Below are positions 18,336-26,800 of a stretch of 64,000 bases of DNA, piece by piece. Below the pieces are notes generated by a model, which searched no databases, was not told where the DNA came from, and saw only the letters and a program-made list of their open reading frames with translations. Made by a program: the position numbers and the translations under genes. Source of the stretch: JAVBMU01 sp031552185 (GTDB lineage: Bacteria; Actinomycetota; Actinomycetes; Actinomycetales; Cellulomonadaceae); NCBI GenBank assembly GCA_031552185.1, contig JAVBMU010000033.1:18177-82176 (forward strand), written 5' to 3'. The first letter of the stretch is position 1, and every line of letters starts with the position of its first letter.

Positions 18336-18941
18336 ATGACCTCGCGCAGAGCCCGGGTGGGCGTGATGGGTGGAACCTTCGACCCGTTGCACAACGGCCA
18401 CCTCGTAGCGGCGAGCGAGGCCGCGGCCAGGTTCGACCTCGATGAGGTTGTCTTCGTGCCGACCGGCCAACCGTCGTTCAAACAACACGAGCACGTCAGC
18501 ACGGCCGAGCACCGATATCTGATGACGGTGATCGCCACCGCTTCCAACCCCCGATTCACCGTCAGCCGGGTGGACATCGACCGGCCGGGTTTGACCTACA
18601 CGGTCGACACCCTGCGCGATGTCCAGGCGCTGCGGCCCGACGCCGAGCTCTACTTCATCACGGGGGCCGATGCGATCGAGCAGATCCTGTCCTGGAAGGA
18701 TGCCGGAAAGCTGTGGGGGATGGCGCACTTCGTCGCCGTCTCGCGCCCCGGGCACCATCTGACGATCGAGGGGCTCCCCGCCGACGGGGTCACGATGCTG
18801 GAGATCCCGGCATTGGCCATCTCGTCCACGGACTGCCGGCGGCGCGCCGCGGCAGGCCAGCCGGTCTGGTACCTGGTTCCGGACGGTGTTGTGCAGTACA
18901 TCGCCAAACACGGTTTGTATCGAGGTCAGCACGATGAGTGA
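18336..18941 (+). CDS. nadD: Nicotinate-nucleotide adenylyltransferase
   Basis: The 201-residue nucleotidyltransferase has GGTFDPLHNGHL at residues 11-22, with the H-x-x-H type ATP-binding motif, and the C-terminal ISSTDCRRR segment that replaces ISST(E/D)IR of the family. It transfers AMP from ATP to nicotinate mononucleotide to form deamido-NAD in NAD synthesis. It overlaps the next gene by 8 bp and sits in the conserved actinobacterial nadD-rsfS neighbourhood. Confidence 0.96.
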   Translation: MTSRRARVGVMGGTFDPLHNGHLVAASEAAARFDLDEVVFVPTGQPSFKQHEHVSTAEHRYLMTVIATASNPRFTVSRVDIDRPGLTYTVDTLRDVQALRPDAELYFITGADAIEQILSWKDAGKLWGMAHFVAVSRPGHHLTIEGLPADGVTMLEIPALAISSTDCRRRAAAGQPVWYLVPDGVVQYIAKHGLYRGQHDE

Positions 18942-20709
18942 GAACGGTAATCAGGGCCGGCCCCTGACGAGGCGCGAGCTGCGCGAACGGGAACGGGCCG
19001 AACAGGCCGCCCACGGGGAGGCCGCCGCCCGGGGAAGTGGGGCGGTGCCGGTGTCGGCGCCGCCGGCCCGGCCGTCGGTCCGCCCGGTGCCCGGCGCATC
19101 CGTGCCGGGCGGCCGGATGCCCGGGGGCGTGGTGCCGCCTGCTTCGGTGCCCCCTGCCTCGGTGCCCGGCGCCGCGGCGCCCCCTGCCTCGGTGCCCTCT
19201 GCCTCGGTGCCCGGCGCCGCGGGCGGTGCCGGCAGGCGGGCCGACCGGACCAGTGCGCCCACCTCCCGCCGCGCCCTGCGCCAGTCCGCCGCCGCAACCA
19301 GCGAACCCACGGGGTCCGTCGTGCGCCCGCCCAGCGGGACGGGTGGGATGCGCAGCCTCGACGCCACCGGTCGCCTGACCCCGGTGCACGAGACCTCCGA
19401 TCAGGTCCTCGTTCGCCCGCCCGCCGCGCCGACGGCGCCGCCCGCCGGCCGGGCCGCCCCGCCGCGACGGGTCCCCAGCACGCCGGCCGATCACAGTGAC
19501 TCGACCTCCGGCTCCCGTGCCGGAGCCCCGGGCCGACCGGACCAGGCCGGCGGGTCGCACCGATTCGCCCCGGCCGCAGCCCCGCAACAGGCCGTCGAAA
19601 CGCCGCGCCTGTCCTCCTTCGGCCGGCAGGGCGCGCCGGGCGCCGGCGCAACCGCGGTGCCGGCGGCCCCGCCGGTGGACCGCCGGTCGGCGACGCCTGT
19701 GCCGCCGGCGGTGCCGCCCACGAGTGTGCCGCCGGCCGCCGCGCCCGGGGCCGCCCCGGCCCCAGCCGCCTCCGGCTACACGATTCGGGCCATGGGTGTG
19801 CGCGATGTGCGGACCGGCGCCCCGGGCTCGCCGGCGAACGCCGCCGGGGCGCCCATCCAGGTACCCGGTTCGGTGGGACGCGGCGCTGCGATGCCCGCGT
19901 CGGCGGGTGTTCGGCCGGTCGCCGGCGCTCCCGTTTCGGTGCCCCCGGCCGGGGCCGTACCCGGTTCCGTCGCGCCGGGTTCTGTTGTGCCGGGTTCTGT
20001 TGTGCCGGGTTCCAGGGCGCCCGGTCTCGGCGGGCCCGGTGCCATTCCGCCTGGGGGCAAAGCGCCCGGCTCGGTCCCGCCCGGTGCCATTCCACCCGGT
20101 GCCATTCCGCCCGGTGCCATTCCGCCCGGCGGCAAGGCGCCGGGGGCCAGAGCGCCCGGCTCGGTCCCGCCCGGTTCTGCCGCGCCGGCCTTCGGCACGC
20201 CGTCCGGTCGGGGTGCTCCGCCGGGTTCGGCCGCCATCGTGACCGACGACACCCCCGCCGCCGGAATGCCCTGGACGAGCGTGCGCGGCGGTGGCATGAC
20301 GACGCCGGATCCCCGGTCGGATCTGCGGACGGAGGACACCGTCGTCGCCGGCTCCATGCCCTGGGCTGCGGTCACGGCCGGCTCGCCGGTGGTGCCCGCG
20401 GGCGGGTCGGCAGCCGCCGGCCGCGCCCCGACGGATTCGCCCTTCCCGGCCGTATCGGGTCCGGGCGGGGAGGCTGCGGCCCGCGATCGGACCGGCGATC
20501 GGCCCCGAACGGCCGCCCGCCGTGGGCCGTCCTACACCTGGCTGCACTACATCATCCTGCTGGCCGTCGCGTTCGTGCTCGGGATGCTGATCTGGAAGCT
20601 CATCGTGAAGCCGGCACCCAACACGGAGGGCTTCGGCGTCGAACCGCAGGTGGTCGCGAGCGCGATGGCACTCGGTCCGGGCGGTCCCGACGGGATCGGG
20701 GCGCCGTGA
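18934..20709 (+). CDS. Pro/Ala/Gly-rich protein with one C-terminal membrane helix
   Basis: This 591-residue product starts with a charged segment (LTRRELRERERAEQAA). Then come about 500 low-complexity residues with repeats of the type PASVP and PPGAI. A single hydrophobic helix (IILLAVAFVLGMLIW) lies near residue 537, followed by a roughly 40-residue tail. That topology suggests a long flexible cytoplasmic region anchored near the C-terminus. The N-terminal RRELRE-type segment resembles proteins often found between nadD and rsfS in actinobacteria, some of which carry a LytR-type domain, but no such domain is visible here. The start overlaps nadD by 8 bp and the stop overlaps the rsfS start by 4 bp, so expression is likely coupled. 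Function unknown. Confidence 0.75.
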   Translation: MSENGNQGRPLTRRELRERERAEQAAHGEAAARGSGAVPVSAPPARPSVRPVPGASVPGGRMPGGVVPPASVPPASVPGAAAPPASVPSASVPGAAGGAGRRADRTSAPTSRRALRQSAAATSEPTGSVVRPPSGTGGMRSLDATGRLTPVHETSDQVLVRPPAAPTAPPAGRAAPPRRVPSTPADHSDSTSGSRAGAPGRPDQAGGSHRFAPAAAPQQAVETPRLSSFGRQGAPGAGATAVPAAPPVDRRSATPVPPAVPPTSVPPAAAPGAAPAPAASGYTIRAMGVRDVRTGAPGSPANAAGAPIQVPGSVGRGAAMPASAGVRPVAGAPVSVPPAGAVPGSVAPGSVVPGSVVPGSRAPGLGGPGAIPPGGKAPGSVPPGAIPPGAIPPGAIPPGGKAPGARAPGSVPPGSAAPAFGTPSGRGAPPGSAAIVTDDTPAAGMPWTSVRGGGMTTPDPRSDLRTEDTVVAGSMPWAAVTAGSPVVPAGGSAAAGRAPTDSPFPAVSGPGGEAAARDRTGDRPRTAARRGPSYTWLHYIILLAVAFVLGMLIWKLIVKPAPNTEGFGVEPQVVASAMALGPGGPDGIGAP

Positions 20710-21161
20710 CGGCAACTCCGCGAGCCGTCGAGCTCGCCGTCGCCGCCGCGCGTGCCGCGGCGGACCGCAAGGCGCACGAGATCATCGCCCTTGACGTGTC
20801 CGAGCACCTCGTCCTCACCGATGTCTTCCTGATCGCCTCGGGCGGCAACGAGCGGCAGGTCTCGGCGATCGCCGAGGCCATCGAGGAGGCCCTGCATCAC
20901 CTGCGGGCAAAGCCGATCCGCCGCGAGGGGGAGCGCCAGGCCAGGTGGATCCTGCTCGACTTCGGCGACATCGTCGTCCACGTCCAGCACCGCGAGGACC
21001 GGGTCTACTACGCCCTCGAACGGCTCTGGAAGGACTGCCCGGCGATCGCCCTGCCCGACGACGTCCACGCCGGCCAGGAGGCCGATACCGACGACGCGGC
21101 CGGCAGCGGTTGGAACGGCGTCGACGGCGCGATCCACCTCCTCGAGGAGGGCCGGCCATGA
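20706..21161 (+). CDS. rsfS: Ribosomal silencing factor RsfS
   Basis: The 151-residue protein carries the RsfS core ADRKAHEIIALDVSEHLVLTD, GNERQVSAIAEAIEE, and the typical ARWILLDFGDIVVHV followed by DRVYYALERLW. It binds ribosomal protein L14 and blocks subunit joining when nutrients fall. A roughly 35-residue acidic C-terminal tail is extra. GTG start inside the previous stop; the stop overlaps the next ATG by 4 bp. Confidence 0.95.
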   Translation: MTATPRAVELAVAAARAAADRKAHEIIALDVSEHLVLTDVFLIASGGNERQVSAIAEAIEEALHHLRAKPIRREGERQARWILLDFGDIVVHVQHREDRVYYALERLWKDCPAIALPDDVHAGQEADTDDAAGSGWNGVDGAIHLLEEGRP

Positions 21162-21838
21162 CCGCCGGGACTCTCGTTCTGCTGCGGCACGGGCGCACCC
21201 GGTTCAACGCGAGCGGTCGCCTCCAGGGGCAGATCGACGTCGAACTGGACGACGTCGGGCGGTGGCAGGCCGAACAGGCCGCCAAGGCCCTGGCGGCCGC
21301 TCACCGGGCGCACAAGGTCATCTCCTCCGACCTGTCCCGGGCGCTGGTCACCGCGCGCTGCTACGGCGACCTGATCGGCGTCGACGTCGAACCCGACGTC
21401 CGGCTGCGGGAGCGGTCCTTCGGCGACTGGGAGGGCAAGTCCGTCGCCGAGCTGATGGCCGGCTGGCCGGCCGACTACGAGGCGTGGCGCGCCGGGAGCG
21501 ACCCGGAGGGCGCGAACGCCGAACACCGTGCCGACGTCGCGGCGCGGCTGCTCGCGGCCATCGCCGACGCCGGCGAACCGATGGCGAGCGACGAGACCCT
21601 CGTCGTCGTCTCCCACGGCGCCGCGTGCACCATCGCCGTCACCGCGCTGATCGGGCAGGACCCCGTCGGATGGCGGGGGATCGGCGGCCTGCACAACGCG
21701 CACTGGTCCGTTCTGCGGCCGTCCGGGAAGGATGTGGCGCCCGCCTGGCGGCTCGCCGCCCACAACGTCGGGCCGGGCCTGCCGCTCGACGCGTGGAACG
21801 CGGGACCCGATTGGAAATTTGGGTCGTCTTCTGCGTAG
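21158..21838 (+). CDS. Histidine phosphatase family protein (phosphoglycerate mutase-like)
   Basis: The 226-residue protein has the RHG motif LLRHGRTRFNASGRLQGQ with catalytic His near residue 11. Further marks are SSDLSRALVTA, RERSFGDWEGKS and the second catalytic His in VVSHGAACTIAV near 151. The branch includes cofactor-dependent mutases and broad phosphatases, and an actinobacterial member in this position is often annotated as glucosyl-3-phosphoglycerate phosphatase or as a mutase. The sequence alone does not decide the substrate. It is translationally coupled to rsfS by an ATGA overlap and has GGAGG upstream. Confidence 0.9.
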   Translation: MTAGTLVLLRHGRTRFNASGRLQGQIDVELDDVGRWQAEQAAKALAAAHRAHKVISSDLSRALVTARCYGDLIGVDVEPDVRLRERSFGDWEGKSVAELMAGWPADYEAWRAGSDPEGANAEHRADVAARLLAAIADAGEPMASDETLVVVSHGAACTIAVTALIGQDPVGWRGIGGLHNAHWSVLRPSGKDVAPAWRLAAHNVGPGLPLDAWNAGPDWKFGSSSA

Positions 21839-21879
21839 ACTACACACGCTCCGCAGCCGGGTGACCGGCACTGGAGTGG

Positions 21880-21938
21880 GGACCGGAAGGTCCCGGAGGA
21901 CCGCAAGGTCCCAATGGTTTGACCGGACCGCGAGGTCC
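21880..21938 (+). repeat. Three hairpins with GNRA loops upstream of tRNA-Ala
   Basis: GGACC-GGAA-GGTCC (21880-21893), GGACC-GCAA-GGTCC (21898-21911) and GGACC-GCGA-GGTCC (21925-21938) are three copies of a 14-nt perfect hairpin. Only the tetraloop varies, and each loop fits the stable GNRA class. The last copy ends 2 bp before the mature tRNA 5' end, so they would lie in the 5' leader of the tRNA precursor or in the tail of the upstream mRNA. Confidence 0.9.
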
Positions 21939-21940
21939 AC

Positions 21941-22016
21941 GGGGCTGTGGCGCAGCTGGTAGCGCACCTGCATGGCATGCAGGGGGTCAGGGGTTCGAGT
22001 CCCCTCAGCTCCACCA
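21941..22016 (+). tRNA. tRNA-Ala (anticodon GGC)
   Basis: The 76-nt cloverleaf has acceptor stem GGGGCTG/CAGCTCC (one G-T pair), D stem GCGC/GCGC, and anticodon stem CCTGC/GCAGG with loop ATGGCAT and anticodon GGC. The T arm is AGGGG-TTCGAGT-CCCCT and the CCA end is encoded. It reads GCC and GCU alanine codons. A strong terminator follows 31 bp later. The accessory island begins just downstream, as often happens at tRNA genes. Confidence 0.98.
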
Positions 22017-22047
22017 GAGTTGTCTTGTTCGAAATCGTGGCCTCCGC

Positions 22048-22073
22048 AACGCCCCGGCTTATGCCGGGGCGTT
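22048..22073 (+). terminator. Intrinsic terminator after tRNA-Ala
   Basis: AACGCCCCGGC pairs perfectly with GCCGGGGCGTT across a TTAT loop, an 11-bp stem 31 nt after the tRNA 3' end, followed by CGTCGTCG. Very likely the tRNA transcription terminator. Confidence 0.85.
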
Positions 22074-22232
22074 CGTCGTCGCTGTGAACAGCGAGGATGT
22101 TGGCCAGAACGGCCGACGGAGCAGAGCGACCGTCACTCGAAGTCGTGACCTGCGCAACGCCGCAGTCGGCAATATCTGCGTTGCAGAGGTCACGAACGGT
22201 GGCGGCGGGCTCCGTTCGGGAAGCCGTCGATC

Positions 22233-22540
22233 TGAACCGCCCCGGTGTGTCCGGAGGCTTCGTTCGTTGGGAAGGATGGGGTCTGGTCGAGTACGTCGAG
22301 GAGGTACCCGCCGGAGTTGCGGGAGCGTGCGGTTCGGATGGTCGGGGAGGTCCGGGCTGACTATGAGTCCGAGTGGGCTGCGATGACGCAGGTCGCCGCT
22401 TTGCTGGGGGTCGGCACGGCCGAGACCGTCAGGAAGTGGTGCCGGCAGGCCGAGGTCGACGGCGGGGTTCGTCCGGGGGTCGCGACCGAGGAGACCGCCA
22501 AGGTTGGGCGCCTGAAGCGGGAGAACGCCGAGCTCGAGGG
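22233..22540 (+). mobile_element. Left end of an IS3-family element, truncated
   Basis: TGAACCGCCCCGG at 22233 matches the style of IS3-family terminal inverted repeats. It is followed by an OrfA-like frame (22245-22562, in-frame over RYPPELRERAVRMV, then AMTQVAALLGVGTAETVRKW and RLKRENAEL). That is the helix-turn-helix and leucine-zipper part of an IS3 OrfA. The reading stops right after ENAELE, where a different insertion sequence begins, so orfB with its DDE domain is absent. The expected start codon before STSRRYPPEL is missing too. Inactive remnant. Confidence 0.8.
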
Positions 22541-22562
22541 GGGTGTCAACTCCTCTGTGTAA
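22245..22562 (+). pseudogene. IS3-family transposase OrfA fragment
   Basis: The fragment keeps about 90 residues of OrfA: a helix-turn-helix DNA-binding segment near VAALLGVGTAETVRKW and the start of the leucine zipper RLKRENAEL. The last residues (GGVNSSV) come from the adjoining IS256 end, showing that the frame runs through an insertion junction at about 22541. No orfB remains, so it cannot encode an active transposase. Confidence 0.8.
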
Positions 22563-22975
22563 GGCCTGGTGGTTGGGTCTTCGAGAGGAGCATGTATGTC
22601 CGTGACGGATGAGAAGCAGGACGCGACGTCGGCGATGGCTGCCGAGTTGGTCGCCTCGGGTGCTTTGGATGGGTTGTTCTCCCGGATCGATGCCGGTGAG
22701 GTCCGGCAGACCGGTGATGGCGGGATGCTGCCGGCGATGATCAAGGCCGCGCTCGAGCGGGGCTTGCAGGCGGAGTTGTCGGATCACCTGGGCTATGACA
22801 AGGGCGACCCGGACGCCAGGCACTTCCCGAACTCGCGCAATGGGAGCACGCCCAAGACGGTGGCCACCGAGGTCGGTGACGTGCGGTTGGACGTGCCGCG
22901 TGACCGGGATGGGTCGTTCATCCCGATGCTCGTGGCCAAGGGCGCGCGCCGCCCGGGCGGCCTGGACGAGATGAT
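22541..22975 (+). mobile_element. Left part of an IS256-family element
   Basis: The element begins about 22541 with GGGTGTCAACTCCTCTGTG, which has the look of an IS256-family terminal repeat, inserted into the IS3 remnant. After a GAGAGGAG ribosome binding site it encodes the N-terminal part of a mutator-type transposase. It is cut at about 22975, where ISL3-type sequence begins in another frame. The DDE catalytic part is missing. Confidence 0.75.
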
Positions 22976-23027
22976 CAGATGGTCGCCGCCTACCGGCATC
23001 CCGACCCCGCCACGGGCAAGAAGCTGA
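22596..23027 (+). pseudogene. IS256-family transposase, N-terminal fragment
   Basis: ATG 22596 follows GAGAGGAG. The first about 127 residues are typical of IS256 transposases (ALERGLQAELSDHLGYDKGD, NSRNGSTPKTV, VPRDRDGSFIPMLVAKGARR, GGLDEMI). The remaining 16 residues up to the stop are out-of-frame ISL3 sequence. The catalytic DDE residues are all lost. Confidence 0.85.
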
Positions 23028-23299
23028 TGACCGCACTGATCGACTCTGTCACCACCGGAGTTCCGAAGTCGCCGGTAGAGATCACCACGCTCGGGCGAAC
23101 TCTCAAGAAGCGGGCAGTCGACGTCCTCGCGTTCTTCGACCGACCCGGCACCAGCAACGGCCCCACCGAAGCGATCAACGGCAGGCTCGAACACTTACGC
23201 GGATCCGCCCTCGGTTTCCGCAACCTGACCAACCACATCGCCAGATCACTCCTCGAAACAGGCGAGTTCAGACCCCAACTACACCCTCATCTGCGTTGA
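22976..23299 (+). pseudogene. ISL3-family transposase, C-terminal fragment
   Basis: The frame reads QMVAAYRHPDPATGKKLM and later SNGPTEAINGRLEHLRGSAL, then GFRNLTNHIARSLLE. The segment with N-G-P-T-E-A-I-N-G and G-F-R-N is the C-terminal signature of ISL3 (IS204/IS1001/IS1096-type) transposases and carries the last catalytic Glu. It has no N-terminal part and is joined to the IS256 fragment at a GATGATCAGATGG junction, in a different frame. A fusion by deletion between two neighbouring elements is the likely cause. Confidence 0.85.
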
Positions 23300-23896
23300 G
23301 CCCCAAAACACCTTGACAAATACCGCTGCGAGCCGACCAGGTGCCGTATCCTCAGCCTGCGTGCGTGACCGCGCGTTTCGCCAAGTACCTCTGCAAGTAC
23401 CGAGAGTATGGGATGGCCCAGGACCTCCGGTGCGAGCGAGAAGCTCACTCTCGAGATCGGGGAAGTAGTGTTCGATCTGCGCGGAGTCGGCCATGTGCAT
23501 ACGGGGGAGACACGAACCTACGGAAGTCAGTTCGCGACGGCGGCAGATGCGAAACTCATCCACCGTTTCGCACCTGCGCCTGCCGTCGAGGTCGGCGCTG
23601 CACGGAAGCTCTTCGAGTTCGAACAGCACCGCCCCTCGGCGCAATTCGAGGCGCGAGCCGTGGGCGTACGAAGAGGCGCAACGCGGCAACGAAACGTCTG
23701 GCGACGTGCGTGTCAAGAGGGCAGCAGGGCCTCCTACGCATGCTCCTCGCTGCAGGAGTACCCACCCCTGATAGCCATCAGATCGGCGAAGAGGTCGAGT
23801 GTGTCGGTGGCGCACCGTAGATTCCCGGGAAGTTGAGGGGCGCATACGCAGGGCCCCCACATGTGCACAGACCGAACAAGTTTAGGAGAGCCCACC
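23300..23896. other. Gap between IS debris and the defence operon
   Basis: About 600 bp with no gene I would defend. A 142-codon frame at 23408-23836 (EKLTLEIGEVVFDLRGVGHV in its first part) looks partly protein-like but loses character after about 75 codons and has no clear ribosome binding site, so it may be a decayed gene. TTGACA occurs at 23313 without a well-spaced -10. The promoter of the operon starting at 23897 should lie here. Confidence 0.4.
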
Positions 23897-26800
23897 GTGC
23901 AGGGTTGGAGCACCAGCAGAACCCTCCTTGTCGACGTCGTCGAGGACCAGAACGACAAGTGCCTCAAGGTGTATCGCGAGGATGCGGACCGAATCCTCGA
24001 GGACGCACACAACGAGCAGCGCATCGCCACCGGTGGGTACAGTACGCGCCAGCTCGAGGAACTCACACAAAACGCCGTCGACGCTGCCCGCTCCAAGGGC
24101 AGTAGGGTCGAGATTATCCTGTCGAACTCGGCGCTCTACGTCGCCAACGACGGCGAGCCGTTCAGCGAGGGCGGTGTCAGGGCCGTCATGGCCTCAGACA
24201 TCTCGAGCAAGCGATCGGGAGACGACGTCGGCCGGTTCGGTATCGGATTCAAGTCGGTGCTCGCCATCTCTGAGACACCGCGCGTGTACAGCCGCTCCGT
24301 GTCGTTCGGGTTCGACCGTGACCAGGCTGAGACCACGCTCCGCCGTGCAGGTTTCGAGGCCGAGAGTTTTCCGACCATGCGCCTCGCTCAGGTCATCGAA
24401 GACCCGGTCGGCGATGCCGCGGGCGATGGTCATCTTGCGGATGCGATGGAGTGGGCTTCCACGATCGTGAAGCTCCCGCTGGAGACGTGGGCTGTGAGGC
24501 AGATCGCGGCGAGGCTCGACCAGTTCCCGGTCGAGTTCGTCCTGTTCTCTACTCACGTTCGGCATGCCGCGCTGCGCAACCTGAGCAACTACGGCAAGCC
24601 GGGCGCACGGGAGATCTCCACCACGGTTACGCCGGAGCGGACTGTGCTGCTGACGGTGGGCAAGAAGAAAGCCGAGTGGTCCGTCGCGATCGCGAAGGGC
24701 TATGCCCCGTCGGGGAAGGCGTTGGCCGATGGCTCCTACGCCGCCGCGCGGGCGAAGGTGGACGTCTCGTACGCGGTCAACCTGAGTAGCACCGGTGGGC
24801 TCGGAACGTTCTGGTCGTACTTCCCGACGGGAGACCAGACGACCCTGTCGGGCATCATCAATGCGCCCTGGAAGCTCAATGACGACCGTCGTCGACTCCT
24901 CCATGGTGCGTTCAACGAGGAGATCCTCGTTGACGTCGTTCCCCCGCTGGTGGTCAAGGCGCTCCAGGCCTTCGACGAGCGCGAGAACATCGTGAGCATT
25001 CTGGACGCGGTGCCAGCACGAGGACGTGAGTCCCGCAGTGTCGGTGACGACGCCATCAACGCCCCGGTAATCCGTCTCCTCCGCGAGAGCCGTTCGCTAC
25101 CGAACGGTGCTGGTCGGCTCGCACATCCGTCCAAGGTCGCTTGGCTCGGAGACTCTGTCCCGGTCAGCTGGCTGCAGGAGTGGGCTGACTTCGGCGGCCC
25201 TGTCGAGAAGTGGGTTCACCCGGGCGTCTACGTCTCCAGCACGACCTTGTCCAAGGTTCGTCGCCTCAAGGGCGAAGACCCTCAGGGGCAGGGAGCTGGA
25301 ATTGCGAAGGTTGACTCCTACGAGAAATGGCTCGAGGACCTCCTCGGCGAGGGCACCGTCGAGGACTCCGCGCGTGCCATCAGGTTTGCTGCATGGCTGC
25401 ACGACCAGGCCTTGTCGAAGCCCGCTGAAGGGGCAAAGGTGAGTGAGGCGCTGAAGAGGGCCAGGATCGTGCGGCTTGAGGATGGCACTCTCAAGCCTGC
25501 GGTCAAGGGCAAGGTGTTCGTTCGGGTCGAAGGACAGGAAGGCGAGTCGGCGACCGTCGACTTCGTCGATCCTGAGCTAGTCCGTCTCCCGGGGGTTAAG
25601 GCAGCGCTGCACACGCTCGGCGTCGTCCTGATGGACCGGACGGGAGAGCTTCACGAGCTGTTGTCACGGGCACGCCAGGTCGACGCGCTCAGGGATCCTG
25701 CGCTCGTCTGGCCGAAGATCTGGGAGATTCTTCGGGAGATCCCCGAGGAGGCTGGGCTGCGCATCCTCAGGGAGGATCTCGAGTGCCAGAGCCTCGCAGA
25801 CCTCATCATGAGGACCAGGGTGAAGACTGCCGCTGGCAAGTGGGTCTCGCCGGGACACGCATACCTTGCCGGGTCCATCGTCCCCGTCGACAAGTCTCGC
25901 GACCGGGACCGGCTGATCGATCCGGTCTACCACCGGTACGACACCGAGAAGCTGCAGCAGCTCGGCGCCGTGGCTGCTCCCTCGTACCGAGCTGGCATGC
26001 CTGAGGAACCGTGGGCCCGGACGTACCTGAAAGCGCAGCGCGATACCTTTATCCGCCAGCAGGGCGGCCGCTCTCCGCAGCGCGAGTACATCGAGCTCGA
26101 GGGCGGCAGCAGTGACGTCGCATGGCCGATGGAGCCGCTGCTGTCGATGAGTGGCGAGGCTCGGGCCGCAGCCACCACGCACCTGCTGGCTACTTCGCTC
26201 CCCGGCGACAAGACCGCGCATCATCGGACCGATCGGTCGTACACATCGGTGCTGGTGCTCTCTCCCGAGGCATGGTTCATCCGGGTGTACGGCTTGCTCG
26301 AGACGTCCTATGGGATACGCCGGCCCGGTGAGGTTCTGCTCGCGAGCGACGACGTCGACGAGGACATCTTCCCGGCGTTCAAGGCGAGCGCCAAGGTTGC
26401 TGAGGCCATCGGTCTGCGGGGACGAAAGGGCGGTCTCGACGAGCTCGCCGCCAACGACTGGATCAGCTTCAAGAAGACAGTCGACACATGGCTCACGCCC
26501 GACGCGGATGATCGCCGCACGAGGTTCTACGCCCAGATGCTCGGATACGAGCTTGAGATCAAGGAGCTGGCGGTCAGGGTCGGGCGGCGTGTCCAGCTCG
26601 TTCCGCTGGAGAACATCGGAGTCACGTACGATGCCGCGGTCTACGAGGGGATGCTCGAAGCAGAGGTGCCTGCGCTCCTCGTGCCCGCTCGTGAGGACGT
26701 AGAACGGCTTTCCGAGAGATGGGGGATGCCCGTGGGAAAGAACCTCCTCCAGGTCGAGATCGTCCACGAGTCTGCCGGAGAGCCCGAGTACCTCACGGAC

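Noticed and set aside
23408..23836. 142-codon hypothetical gene upstream of the defence operon
   Set aside because: No ribosome binding site, no recognised family, and the second half turns into unlike low-quality sequence.
23861..23896. ATG 23861 as start of the large ATPase-helicase
   Set aside because: GTG 23897 has AGGAGAG at the right distance, while the ATG has none, and the extra 12 residues are not needed for the fold.
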